A stretch of 64,000 bases of DNA from Takakia lepidozioides (lineage: Eukaryota > Streptophyta > Takakiopsida > Takakiales > Takakiaceae). Positions 44,940 to 57,064 of the stretch are shown here, one piece after another. The notes beneath the pieces are model-generated. The model ran no database searches, was not told where the DNA came from, and saw only the letters and a list, made by a program, of their open reading frames with translations. How positions within the stretch are numbered: position 1 is the first letter of the stretch; each line of letters begins with the position of its first letter. Position numbers and translations under genes: made by a program. The stretch spans positions 73,699,053 through 73,763,052 of the forward strand of contig CM060732.1 in NCBI GenBank assembly GCA_030704615.1, given 5' to 3'.

Positions 44940-47024
44940 ATGCTAACTCCTTATGAACCTCCTTTGCACAATCTTTGCTTTGAACAAATAACAACACCGG
45001 AGGCTGCACACTCTGCACAGCCAATAGTACAAGCCAAGTTGAGACCATTGACCCGTGGAAACAAATTCCGATTGATCAGACCATGACATTATTTCTGAAA
45101 GGCAACAGAACTTTGAAACCATAGAAAATCTGATCTAGATATTGAGACATCGCAGTAACAAAACACTTACCACTAAATATGCAGCAACTTTCCAGTGGCT
45201 GGACCCTTGGGATGGTGAACGATACACAAGCTTTGTGCATCACATTGTCAGATGTAAAATTTTGCATCCACACAAGTAGTTTAGAGTGTAGAATAAGATG
45301 CTGCTCACATCATGCAGACTATAGATAGCTTGTGAATGTAAGCTAGTAACCTGCTATGTTCTTGTCATGAACATACTATGTTAAATACATGTAAGGGATT
45401 GAGCATCAGACGGTCAGAGGTAAATTACTGAATCCACACAGTGATTTCTCAGCGGGTAGGAAAAGTCCGGTATAACCACGGGTTGGTAAGATCTACCCAG
45501 TCTAGGTCGAGCATCCTTATTTGACAGGAGAGCATTGTGTAGATGCCCTACACCTCAAGGAGTAGGTCAATAACTTGCTTTTTTACTGGGAAAAAGATGC
45601 GGAACTTGCCAAGATTGAAAGTAAATCACAATCTAAAACCAGCACCTAATCACAGTCACTTACATATTACCTCTGGAGTAGGGCAAGGAATTACAGCTTG
45701 CAGAGCATCTTCACTTGGGACCTGACCCACATCCACCAAGTATATGAGCTAACAAACTGACATTCACTTTGCAAACTTGACAACATCAGATCAAATATTG
45801 GCCACAGTACCTTTGATCTCATCTGAAGAGCTTTACTAGGGTTACCCAAAACAAAAATGCAAACCACGTACAGACATTCAACTTCAATAGAAACCTCATC
45901 CACAAGCCCAGAAAACAATTTAATAGAACTCTGCACCCAAGCGAAAGATCACTTCCTCATACTCTTTACACCGATGAAAATTTACTTTTATGTCCTACCG
46001 GGTTAACCTTCCAGCAACAAACTCTTAGATTGATAGCATCCATGGGACAAGCTATGTTACTCTACCAAAGCCTCATACCAAATACAGATGCCAAATATGC
46101 CATTTTGGAGATCCCTACACAGTTAAGGGCTTATCTACTACTCATGTCAGTTGCACGATACAATGCAGTACTGCCAAGCAACCAGGCAATACCTGGAAAA
46201 TGTTAACAGTCCTTCGTACCAAGGTCACAAGGTAATTTCTTAACTCTGGCATAGCGAGGGGTGGATAGACAAGAGTGTTTCCTAGGCACTCAGGCCTTAT
46301 GCTGTAGCTTCAGGGAACGGACCCATTGACACCAAAGCAGCCAACGATCAGTTTGTAAAGCAACAATTGGTAATAAAAAAAGCCTGTAGACATTAATAAA
46401 TAAGGGCTTATCTACTACTCATGTCAGTTGCACGATAAACTGCCAAGCGACCAGGCAATACCTGGAAAATGTTATCAGTCCTTCGTACCAAAGTCACAAG
46501 GTAATTTTTTAACTCTGGCATAGCGAGGGCTGGATAGACAAGAATGTTTCCTAGGCACTCAGGCCTTGTACTGTAGCTTCAGGGAACGGACCCATTGACA
46601 CCAAAGCAGCCAACGATCAGTTTGTGAAGCAACAATTGGCAAGGAAGGAGAGCAAGAGAAGAAGCATGCTCACATGTCTTGAACACTAGTTGCGTCATTT
46701 CCCTCGCCATTTGTTCGAAGGAACTGAGCAGCTCCACAACCCACATTCGTAGTCACCTCCCAAAAGACGCAACCGCTGGAATAGTCGGAGCTGATTGCAG
46801 CAGGACTGTGCATAGTGAACTAGGGTTGATTGCTGTGGCTGACCAAAGTTTTTAAGCAGTATCCATCCCACTATACATACTCTCGCCCACACGACCCGAG
46901 GCTATGGGCCTTTCCCAATCTCTTTAGTGCTGAGTGCTGCTCTCTCGTCCATCCGCCTTCTGCACTGCCACTGAGGTCTCCAGAGTCCTCAGAGTCCATT
47001 TCCTGGCCTCTTCGTTTCCTCCTC
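44940..47024 (-). pseudogene. DDX52/RH57 (Rok1)-like DEAD-box RNA helicase, decayed
   Basis: Exon-like pieces in the right order on the minus strand: a possible first exon from ATG at about 47024 (MRRKRRGQEMDSEDSGD, up to CGAGA|GTATGT near 46875); LLSSFEQMAREMTQLVF (about 46685-46735, donor ACAT|GTGAGC); PSEDALQAVIPCPTPE (about 45675-45725, bounded by GGGTCAG and GAG|GTAATA), which resembles motif Ia PSKDGxRAVIL-PTRE; NVMHKACVSFTI...ESCCIFSG (about 45180-45260); and PPVLLFVQSKDCAKEVHKEL (about 44960-45020), the typical PPVLIFVQSKERAKEL segment of DDX52. Walker A (GSGKT), DEAD-type motif II and everything after the VQSK segment are missing. The functional family processes 18S pre-rRNA; this copy is not expected to work. 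The tandem duplication at 46125-46640 falls within it. Confidence 0.5.
46125..46640. repeat. Two-copy tandem repeat, 277-bp period
   Basis: AAGGGCTTATCTACTACTCA begins at 46125 and 46402; the units match closely to AAGCAACAATTGG. Copy 2 lacks about ten bases after CACGATA. Confidence 0.92.
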
Positions 47025-47251
47025 ATTCTTCCTCTCGCTCCCCACTTCTCAATACACAGTTGTTTGTCTTCCTGCCTACTTATGTCTTACTTCCCTCCGT
47101 GTAAAACCCTCCTCAAGAAACCCTAAACATTCTCGATCGCACGATCTGACCTCCTACATCGTGCGACCGTTATGTTTCCACAGATTTAATCAGCACAGGC
47201 TTTTTCCCTAACTTATGTGTGAGAGCAGAGGCGCAAGTGAAGTGGCAAGCC
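47025..47251. other. Possible promoter/5' UTR of the decayed helicase gene
   Basis: Pyrimidine-rich on the plus strand with AAACCCTAAAC at about 47118. It lies between the putative helicase ATG and the LINE tail. Confidence 0.3.
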
Positions 47252-48038
47252 TATTTTATTTTATTTTATTTTATTTTATTTTTTAAATTGAATCCCTGAT
47301 TACTTTATTAATAATTATTGAGGGGAAAAAATTAAAACCCCGTTGTCGCCATAAGGCACACACACCGTATTCAGTGTATTATGAGCCAATCATCTCCTAA
47401 TGGAGATTAAATCTGAAGAACAAAATAACGTCCCTCTACTAATGGACATTTACACACAGATCCATGATCCAGGAGCCAAACACCTCCGATTGGAGGAAAG
47501 TCCAAGAGACCAAAAAACAGGGCTCTCTGCTCGAGACCTAAAGTCTTAACAACGCATACCCTACTCTGTCTACGATGACGCAGGGAGAGTGATGTCAGGA
47601 GAGAGTAATAAGACCTTTGAGTATGGGGGAGCAGAGAGAGAGATCTATATATAGTGCAGCTTAGAAGCAGTCGATGAAGGCTTTTGATGTTTCCAATTAA
47701 TGTCCCATTCAAACTCCAGGGAAAGAGTGGAGTGGTGCACGAAGATCTCGCCAGGCCTGAGGGGGGAGCTCGTTCCAGCTGCATTGGTCTTGCACAGGGC
47801 TGCTGCATATGAGGCCCTGTCTGCCCCAGGTGTGTTGAAACTTCATGTGGAGCGCTGCTGCATTAATGGCGTCACGTTCAATGTCTGCACAGAGTTTGCC
47901 CCAAGCTTTCCTAGCCTCAGTTTGTAGATCCCAAAAAACAGTGGCAAGGAGAGAGGATGTTGTTGTCGTGTGGCCTTGGAAAGTGTGTTCTTACAACGTA
48001 GTTTCCATAAGTGTCACATTGCAGAGGCCCTGAGGGTT

Positions 48039-51000
48039 TCAAACACCAGGCAATTTATTCTTGGAAACTGGATCACAGTTAAGAAGGAGGTTTGTATCCG
48101 TGAGCTGTCTTCTGTCCCAATATCTATAGAATGACTTAACATATGGCCAGATTTTGGCTGGTGCTTGACATGAGAGAAGACAATGTTCGATGGATTCCAA
48201 TACTGCAGTGGAACAGCAAGCACACAAGAGGGCTCCCTGGAACTGTAAACACTCCCCAACTTTGAGTTCTCTATTGACAACCTGCCATAGAAAAGCTGCT
48301 ATCTTTGATGGGCGGGTTTTGATCCACACTGAACCCCAAATAATTTTCCAGTTCTCATCGCTGAAGTTGTAGAGCCCCCATTTTTATTCCCATTTTTTGT
48401 GCATGGGTTGGGTGACTGACAGAGCGTTGTAGCCCTTTTTGGTTGTAAATGCAAAGAAGGGTTCTGGGGAATTGTTGAATTTCCACAACCATTCGGAAGG
48501 GTCAATTTCCAATTCTGCCAGCGACCTGCCATAATCCATACAAAGGAGTTGGTTGCTAGCCAAAGCTCTAGTGGTAATAGTGAGGGATGGCTGGGGATTC
48601 ATTCCCTTATCCGTGGGTGTCCAACAGCAGACACGGACTGGGGTGAGAGGCATAGCTCGGATTGTCAAAGGTTCTGTAGAGGTAAGTGTGAGTCTTAGGG
48701 AGGTGGTGTTGATGGCGAATGTGTAAACAGCTATGTCATTTATGGATATGTCATCAACGAATACAATAGTAAGCTGGTTGTGAAGCATGATGAGTGCCCA
48801 GGATTTTGGGACTGGTTCCAGAGGGCCCGCGGAAAGGGTGGCCAACCACTGCAATGGTATAGATTAAACAAGTTGTTGATTGCCTTTAGTAGCCCTTGTG
48901 AGGCCCACAGCCTGAGCCATGGATTGTAGAGTTATGAGACCGTTCCCTGACCATATGTTATGAATCTGTCTGATGCCAAGGCAGTCCCATTTGGACCACC
49001 TTTTTGCCTGGTTTTTCTGAGAAGGGGTCAGAGGAGTGTCGTTTAGAAACAAGTGTTGTCTCTTAACTTCATAGAAGGTACTTGGCTGGGCTTTTACAAG
49101 CAGTTTCCTTAGCCGCCCCCAGGCTAACCAGATGTTAGACCATAGAGTAGATCCCACTGTCTTAAGATTAAATCCTTGAGTGAGCCAACGTAGGGAAGGG
49201 CTCCATTGGGTAGTCTTGAGGGGGGAGGATTTTGTAATGTGGTCATAGACCAAGAATTTCCACCATCCCCCCTCCGGCCCTAGAAACCTGGTATCCATTT
49301 GCCAAGAAGAGCTACAATCTGTGTTTCTGGATCGAGTATCCCTAACCCCCCCTTTTTTTTTAGGTAAACAGATTTGAGCCCAGGCTACAAGCGGACGTTT
49401 GTTTTGGGATGAGGTCTCGGCTCCCCAGACAAAGTTCCTAAGCAGACGCTTAATTTCCTGACTTTGTTTAGAGTTTGGGCGCCAGGAGGAAGCATAATAC
49501 CATAATCCAGCAGAATGAATCTGATTAGCAACAAGGGCTCTTCCTGTAATTGAGAGATGTTTTGAGCCCCAGTAAGTCAGTTTCCTCTTCAAGTTGGTCA
49601 CTGTGGCAGCAAAAATCTATTGGTCTGTCAGTCCAATTCCATATGTGTAGCCCAATAGTGTGGTGGTCTCCCCAGGTTTGAGCCACCTTAGCCCTTGATC
49701 CATTCCCCATGAGGGCGGGGATCCCATTGTGGATTTTGAGAGGTCACCTACCAGTAATCCTGAAGTTTTATTCCAGTTTACTTTGAATCTAGATGCTGCA
49801 CAAAACTTGTTCAAGGTAAACCCTGCCTGGTCCAAGTTTTCCAGAGTGGTTTGCACCATTAAAAAGGTATCATCAACGAACATTGAGTCCACCAAGAATT
49901 TGTACTGCCTGGTAATGTAGTTAGTGACCCTGAGGCCCTTTATAAACTGATTTTGCTGTAGCATATAGCCTAGTGTATCTGCTACCACCAGAAACAGGAA
50001 AGGTGAGAGGGGACACCCTTATCGCACTGAGCACTGCAGAGGGAACAAAGCTGATAAATGGCCATTGACTGAGACTCTGCTAGATGCATCGGTGAGTAGT
50101 ATCCTGACCCATTTGCAAAAGGATTGGGGAAAACCCAATTTAGCCAGGGCTGCCAGCAAGTATGACCGTTCGACACGATCGAAACCTTGTTTGATTTGGC
50201 CTAATTATAGTTGGAAGGAGAGGCTGCAATCTGAGGGCCAGTGCCTTCGCCACTATCTTGTAAGCGACATTGAGGAGGGTTATGGGTCGATAATTGGATA
50301 TGTTTGTTCTATCACCCTTTTTATAGAGTAAGATTATAACCCCTTGTGTCATAATGGGGGGCATGTGTCCCCGTTGAAACAAGTGGTTTGCCATTACAGT
50401 GAAATCCCTTGAGATTTCCGGCCACAATGCTTTGTAAAATTCCACTGATAAACCGTCTATGCCCGGAGATTTGTTGTTCTGTAGTTTGGATAATGCTTCA
50501 CCCAGCTCTATATCTGTGAAATCTCCTTCTAATTGGGAAGCGAACTGGTGGGACAGCAGGGTAGGGGTGTGGATCAAACAGGATGTTTGTTCTTCTGTTG
50601 GTTGCAGGGAGTCGAGGTCATTATGAAAAAGATTATGGAAGTGCCTGCCAGCCAGCTTGGCCATGGCCTTTGGTGTAGAAGTTGAAGTGCCTGATGGCTG
50701 TTCAATGAGCTCAGATATTGTTTGAGAGACACGTCTCAATCTTGTTTTGTCGAAAAAATATTTATTCATTTTTTCTCCTTTTGTAGACCAGTTGACACCC
50801 GCCTGCAGTTTCCACTTCCTCTCCTGGATTTTGTGATGAATATCAAGGTTGTTTCTGGCTTGGACATATGTACGGTATGTGTCTTCATCACAGCGAGCAG
50901 ACTTTAAGGCATTTATTTAAGGCCATGACCTTCCTCTTTCTGATGCTTGCTAGTTCCTGACTCATCCTCTGACTTTCAATATTGACAGCCTTCAACTTGG

Positions 51001-51903
51001 CCAAGAAGAGATGCGTAGGGTCCAGGAGGTCACTTCCCGCCTGAGTCCAAGCCCTTAGCAGGCCTTGCTTGAAGCTTGGCAACTTAAGGAGGAGGTTATT
51101 TATTTTGTAAAGACCTCTACCCCTTTTATAAGAGTCCGGTAGGGTTATGGAGAGGGTAATTGGTGCATGGTCAAAGCTTAAGGGTATTGGTTCTTGAGGG
51201 GCTCTCTTTGCATATTGAACTAGGTCAAGGGAAAGATAAGCCCTGTCAAGACGGGCCATACTTAGATCTGCAAGAGAATGGTTATTGGACCAGGTAAAGG
51301 TGATGTTTGATGACTGTCCAAAGATTGGCACTGCTTCCGTGAGGTTGTGTGTTTGCATGCAGTTGAACCACTGGTCCATTTCTTCTGGGTTTGAGGTAAA
51401 TAACCCCGCGCCTCTTCTATCCTCTTGCATCTCCACCATATTAAAATCTCCAGACACTATCCAGCTATCTATTGAAGGTTGTTCCCTCATTTTGGTGTTG
51501 AGAGTGTTCCAAAATTCTGCTCTGTCAGTAGAATTGTTGGGTGCATAGATATTCACCAGCCCAATCGGACCTGTTGAGTTGGGTAGGGATAAGGCACAAA
51601 ATTGCAATCTTCCGGGGACCAGGTGTCTAGCGTAGTGAGGAACGGTTGAATGGTAGGTGAAAGAAGTATTGCAGTACCTCCTTTCGTTCCCGTGGAAGTG
51701 GGTTTCCATAACGAGTTGGCCAATGGCCATAAATAATCAGAGAGGCTATCTATTTTCCCTTGATCTAGTTTATGCTCTTGCAGAAATATGATGGAATGAT
51801 TTGCAAGGAAGGGAGTCAGCCAGGTTTTAATTTTCAGCCTTTTTAGAGAAGCTGGGTCTGCTCCCAACCCTCTTATATTCCATGAATGGAGGTTAAAGAT
51901 CAT
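48039..51903 (-). pseudogene. LINE ORF2: AP endonuclease, reverse transcriptase, zf-RVT
   Basis: From MIFNLHSWNIRGLG at 51903: endonuclease motifs FLQEHKL (about 51780), VNIYAPNN (about 51550), SGDFNMVE (about 51440) and SFDHAPI (about 51170). The RT follows: NKSPGIDGLSVEFYKALWP (about 50440-50490), YKKGDRTNISNYRPITLLN (about 50260-50330), SVRQGCPLSPFLF (about 50000), FVDDTFL (about 49870). Then RNFVWGAE and LPKKKGGV (about 49350-49440), and a C-terminal zinc-binding region IAAFLWQVVNRELKVGE ... ESIEHCLLSC (48160-48310). No RNase H domain is seen. Frameshifts near 51620, 50170 and 49990 and several stops inactivate it. Confidence 0.85.
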
Positions 51904-52564
51904 TGGCAGGTCGTGGTAGGCTGAGGCTGACAGTCTCATTTGATAGCCTAGAAGTGTGGTAGAAGAATTTAACCCTACTGTCTCTTGGTCGCAGGGAATT
52001 TTTCCAAACATAATTGTCCGGGCGCATAACATCCAACATCTAGCAGTGTTACCAAATAAAACCTGATAAATGAAACAGGGTGAGGGAGAGGATGGTACCT
52101 TGTTTGGGGAAGGTGGAGAGGAGGGAGTTAAGACCTTGGGTGGAGAAGTCACTTGAGAGTTCGGCAGCAAATTAGCCTGGGTTGTGTCAATGATTGTTGG
52201 GGAGGATAATTGTTTAGCTCCTTTCGCCGAGTCCATTATGTTGTGATTCCCCTCCTGCGTAGAAGATTCCACCTGGGAGTCTGAGGAAGAGTGAGAGTGA
52301 TCTGCCCGCCTGGTGCCATTAATATGATCTCTTGTCCTTTGAACCTCCATTCTGTAATTGTCCCCATCCACTTCAGAGTCCAAGTGGGCTCCCAACAACT
52401 GAAACCCATTTATCAGGGTATCCTGGTTATGAGTTTGCAAACTGTGACTCCCTCTGGGGACTGAGAGCAAATCCTCATAAGTCCAGATAGCCTTGATCGA
52501 TGGAGGTGAGGCATAAATTTATGCATCCTCCATCAGGGCTAGAATGTGGGTTGAAGGTTTGACA

Positions 52565-53319
52565 CTAAGTCCAGGATGGTCTTCCAGGTATGCCCCCCAT
52601 GAGATTTTGGTGAGGGGTGAAAGTGAATAGTGTTTTTGTTGCTTGAGGAAGAACTACTAAATTTTCCCCTTGAACAGAATTTGCGAATTGGTATTGGATG
52701 GGTTGGATTGCAAGAAATGCTTGAGATCTACTGATGTTATCCATAATGATTCGACCGTTTCCCAGTCGTTTGATGTAATCAGGATAGCCGGGGGTTTGCT
52801 TTTTCGAAAGATCAAGGGTGTCACACATGCTGCCTTCGGGGAATCGACAATTTCCAGTGTTGAGCATCCCACCAAGTTTAGGTGTGGGAAAGCCGATTTG
52901 GAGACAGTTGTTAGCGAACCTGGAGTTACAAGCAATTCCAGTGGTGATTTTGGGGAAGGAATTACTAGTAGGAAGTGTCAATCTGACTACTCTTGGGGGT
53001 GAGCTATCCTGATGCTTTCCTTTTCCTGGGCTGATAGATGCCCCCTGCTGTTGTGTTTCCGTAAGTTTTCCTTTCCCTTTTGTGATGGCATCCATGTTGC
53101 TGGTGGGCCATCAGCTCTTCTTGCATAGGATCCTTGGGTGTCTCTTCCCTACCGGGGCTTTGCCATGATCTGAGTTGTAGAGGGTCATTTGGTATATTGT
53201 GCAGGGTTTGTTGCCCTCGGGGAATTGTTGAAGGCCCGGGTTGTGGTGTGGGAGACTGTAATTCCTGCCAGTGATCTGCTGCTGATTTTGGGCCCCCTCC
53301 TTGTTCTTGTCTCCATGGT
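52565..53319 (-). pseudogene. LINE ORF1, 3' part
   Basis: Resumes beyond the chromovirus as RPWRQEQGGGPKSAADHWQE, a Pro/Gln-rich tail, then with a shift MDAITKGKGKLTETQQQG and on to a stop near 52565. Joining 60300 to the base after 53324 and counting one CTGGA keeps the codon frame, so the two ORF1 parts were one gene. Confidence 0.72.
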
Positions 53320-53324
53320 CTGGA

Positions 53325-54051
53325 TGTCGCGGCCCTTTGCCTTGAGGGCAGGGGGTCGGGACACATGAGGAGCTGCCCCTGTGGTGGGGGGCAGCGGCAG
53401 CGATAGGTATGGGGGCTGAAGCACCCTTGAGTGCCCAAGGCACTCAAGGAGGCGGAGGCGCTCACTAGGTGGAGCCCCGCACACCGGGTTGCGGTGGGGG
53501 TGGCTCCACAAGGGGTGGTGGTACCTTAGCGGGACTTAGTGGGGGTGGCATAGGACTCACCATGGGGGCGGAGACCTCGTGGTGGGAGTTGTGGGGAGTC
53601 TTGGGACTCATCACGGTCCATAAGGGCCGTGGTGAGTGGGCCAAGACTCACCGCGACTCATCACCGGGAGTCGAGGGTTTTCGTGGTGGTTCGCCATAAA
53701 ATGGCATGGCTGGTTGTGAAACCCCCGCGGACAGCTACAGAAGTATATATAGGGAGTAGTAACCCCGAGAACGGTGCAAGCCCGTTGGTGACCAAAAACT
53801 AGTGAGTAAGCGAGCGAGCCGGAAAACGACCAAAGAGTGGGGAGCTGTTCCGGACTGCCATCTACCAAAGGGAATTCTCCTAGTCCCAATTAGGTGGAGG
53901 ATTTAGAGGGAAGCGAAGGGGGGACCGTTATGTCCCGGTGAGCAGCCGAAGCTCCAAGTTGGCCCGGGCGGCCAGGTTGGGAGTCAGGCGCGCGCATCAA
54001 AGCGAGTAACTATGACTTGAAGGGGAGCTTACCGAAGTGAGGTGCGCGACA
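53325..54051 (+). repeat. 5' LTR of the chromovirus
   Basis: Starts TGTCGCGGCCC and ends GCGCGACA, so the termini form the short inverted repeat TGTCGC/GCGACA. A TATA box (TATATATA, 53744-53751) probably drives transcription. It differs from the 3' LTR by about seven substitutions and two compensating one-base indels in G runs. Confidence 0.95.
53744..53751 (+). promoter_or_regulatory. TATA box in the 5' LTR
   Basis: TATATATA sits about 300 bp before the LTR end and is conserved in the 3' LTR, consistent with the U3/R promoter of the element. Confidence 0.6.
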
Positions 54052-54053
54052 CT

Positions 54054-54065
54054 TGGTATCAGAGC
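54054..54065 (+). other. Primer-binding site, tRNA-Met type
   Basis: TGGTATCAGAGC is the standard plant Ty3/Ty1 primer-binding sequence for initiator tRNA-Met. Confidence 0.95.
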
Positions 54066-54106
54066 TTAGAGTTCAGTACGCGATCGTCCTTGGGATTGGC
54101 CTTATC

Positions 54107-55794
54107 ATGGGGTCGGGCAAGCCGAAGCGAAAGCGGAACGGCCCAAAAGATGATGATCCCGGTGAGCCCGATGGGGGCGGCGTGTCACCGAGGCGGCCGT
54201 TTGAGGAAGCGATGCATGTTTCCGAAAACGAGGCCGCCCAAGAGCGGGAGGAATCCGAGGAGTCGGAGCCCGAGGAATCCTTGAGAGCTCCGACAAACCA
54301 AGAGATGCCTCCCATGCCGGCAGCCTTTTGGGAAGGGTTGTTGGCGCAGTTTGGCGGGACGTTGAAAGACGTGTTGAAGGCGGCTAATGCCACTTCCACT
54401 AAGGCAAAGTTTAAGGTGAAGCCTAAGGAACCCGGCACCTTCGAGGGCGTCCGAAATCGAAGGCACTCAACACCTGGCTCTTGGAGCTGGAGCAGTACTT
54501 CCGGGCGGCCAAGTTGAGTGACGAGGATCGCGTGGAAGTGGCTCCCACCTATTTGAGGGGCTATGCTCAACAATGGTGGCAGAAACGCCTTCACGACCGA
54601 GGTCCAAGTCCGGAAACCTTGAACTGGAGTGGGTTCAAGGAATTGTTGAAGAGACAGTTTGTGCCCCTCAACGCGTCCTGGCGTGCCCGGGACAAGATGA
54701 GGAATTTGAAGCAAACAGATGACATTCGGGGTATGTCCAGGCTTTCAATGTGCTGTTGCTCGAAGTCGCGGACATGGCAGAACCAGAAATGGTCTTCAAC
54801 TTGTGGCGGGACTGGCCCCATGGGCCAGGCGGAAGTTGGAGGAGAAGCCACCCAAGACTTTGAACGAGGCAATTGAGAGGGCTGAATGTTTCTCGGATGT
54901 CCCTAGGGGTGAAAGACAAGGCCGTACGGAGCTGAACCACAAGAAGATTCGGCGGGAAGGTGACTCCTTCCGACCGGAAAAGAAGTGGGATAGGCCACGC
55001 GGCAAAAATGGCACGTGGAAATCAAAGGGAGGGCCTTCACACATCAAGGCGGCACCCGGTGCTCCGAAAGGAAAAGCGGGTGGAGCGGCTTATGGCGGAC
55101 AGAAGGCGACCTTTGATGGAGTGTGTTTCAATTGCGGGGAGCCCGGGCACATGGCCAAGAAGTGCACGAAGCCCCGGCAATTGAACATGACTCGGGCGAC
55201 CACGGAGCTGTCGGAAGATACCATCAGTCGCTTGGTGGAAGCGGTGGTCGCCAGGACTTGCAAGGTAGGCAAATTTTCTTGTGAGTTGTATCAGGAAACT
55301 GGTGCCTTACGAAAAAGGAGTCAGTTATTGTTCGTGGATGGGATAATATCCGGAACTAATGTGTCGTTGTTGGTGGACACAAGAGCGTCGCACTCCTTCA
55401 TGACACCGGCAACGGCACAAAAGTTGGGACTCCCGACAAGTGACGTGGGGGCCTCTATTGAGGTGCGTTCTGCCAAAGGAGAACCGCAGTTGGCGACAAG
55501 GTTGGCGATTGATGTTCCTCTTCAACTGGGGAGTTGGGAGGGACGTGAGAACTTCACCATCTGCGAGATCGATGGAGTAGATCTCATTTTAGGGATGACC
55601 TTTTTGAGCAAATCCGGAGCGGTCATAGATGGCCGCAAGAGAGTAGTCACGCTGCCATGTGGGAATGGTGGCGAGGTCTTACGAGTGTCGGAAACGCCCA
55701 AATCCGTGGGAGGGCGAATAAACCTTCTGTCAGCAAGGGAGTGGGCCGTGGAGGAGGCACACGAACCCCAGTTTTGCTTTACATTAGAGAAGTG
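54107..55794 (+). pseudogene. Chromovirus gag and protease, frameshifted
   Basis: Starts MGSGKPKRKRNGPKDDDPG at 54107; Glu/Pro-rich, then the retrotransposon gag domain (WLLELEQYFRAAKLSD, YAQQWWQKRLHD, LLKRQFVP). Frame breaks occur near 54455, 54735 and 54800. The zinc knuckle CFNCGEPGHMAKKC lies at 55126-55167. The aspartic protease follows: LLVDTRASHSFMTPATAQKL (55367-55426) and DLILGMTFL. The active-site triad, normally DTG or DSG, is DTR here (55376-55384). The frame ends at a stop at 55793, before RT, where another shift is needed to continue. Confidence 0.85.
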
Positions 55795-55799
55795 AAGGG

Positions 55800-57050
55800 A
55801 GAAGGCGATGGGGAGCCGAGCCCAGATTGGATCAAGGGGATTTTGGAGAAATACCAGGATGTGATGCCGGAGGATTTACCAAGCGGCTTGCCACCGCGAA
55901 GAGGAGTTGACCACAAGATTGAGGTGATACCGGGATCGGAACCGCCTGCCAAGGCGCCCTACCAGTTGAGCCACAGAGAGTTGGTCGAGCTGAAGACTCA
56001 GCTCAAGGATCTAATGTCAAAGGGGTACATCCGGCCGAGTAAGTCACCTTACGGAGCCCCGGTGCTATTTGCAGACAAGAAGGATGGGACGCTGCGGATG
56101 TGTGTCGATTACAGGGCTCTGAATAAGGTGACTATCAAAAACCGGTACCCTTTGCCAAGGATCGACGACCTCTTCGATCGGTTGGCAGGAGCGAAGTATT
56201 TCAGCCGGATCGACTTGCGCTCTGGCTATCACCAAATTCGGGTGGCGGAAGGAGATGAGGAGAAGACCGCGTGCAGGACAAGGTATGGTTCATATGAGTT
56301 CTTGGTGATGCCTTTTGGGCTCACCAATGCACCAGCGACATTTAGCACGCTAATGAACAGCCTTTTCCAGGAGTGGTTGGATGACTTTATGATCGTGTAC
56401 ATCGACGACATCTTGGTATACTCGAAAACAAAGGAGGAGCACCTGGAGCACCTCAAAAGGGTGTTCCAAAAATTGCGAGAAGGGAAGCTGTATGCCAAAG
56501 CTTCAAAGTGCGAATTCGGGGTCACGAAAGTGGAGTTCTTGGGGCATGTGATTACACAGGATGGGATCAAAATGGATGACAGAATGGTGAGGGCGATCTT
56601 TACTGGGAGCCTCCGACTTCGGTCCCGGGAGTGCGATCCTTCCTAGGACTCGCCTCCTATTACCGGAAGTATGTGAGAAATTTCGCCAAGATCGCGGGGC
56701 CGCTGTTGGACCTTCTGTGTAAATCCAAAGTCTGGGTATGGAACACATTGTGTGGCCAAGCTTTTGCTGAATTGAAGCAGCGGATGACGGAAGCTCCAGT
56801 CTTGAAAATCCCGGAGTTCGATCGTCCGTTTGAGATTCATACAGATGCATCGGACTTCGCGATTGGGGGTGTACTTATGCAAGATGGACGTCTAGTGGCT
56901 TACAAAAGTAAGAAACTGAATGAAGTGGAGCGACGGTGGCCGACGCACAAAAAAGAGATGAAGGCGGTGGTGCATTGCCTTGAGCTCTGGCGCCACTATG
57001 TTGGTTCCAACACAGTGAAGGTGTTCACGGACAATGTCACGGTGAATTTG
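55800..57050 (+). pseudogene. Chromovirus reverse transcriptase and RNase H, frameshifted
   Basis: RT motifs: [59 protein letters not shown], and the catalytic [10 protein letters not shown] (about 56395-56424). After a shift near 56610 the frame continues [15 protein letters not shown] and RNase H, EIHTDASDFAIGGVLMQDG (about 56830-56890) to VKVFTDN (about 57035). A further shift near 57045 separates this from integrase. Confidence 0.9.
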
Positions 57051-57064
57051 CCACGCAGCCCAAG

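Noticed and set aside
53004-53511. Several overlapping minus-strand ORFs spanning the LTR boundary
   Set aside because: Each is a chance fusion of LINE ORF1 with antisense LTR sequence; the true ORF1 frame stops at the insertion site.
54073-54714. 213-residue minus-strand open frame opposite gag
   Set aside because: It is antisense to a well-supported gag region with no motif of its own.
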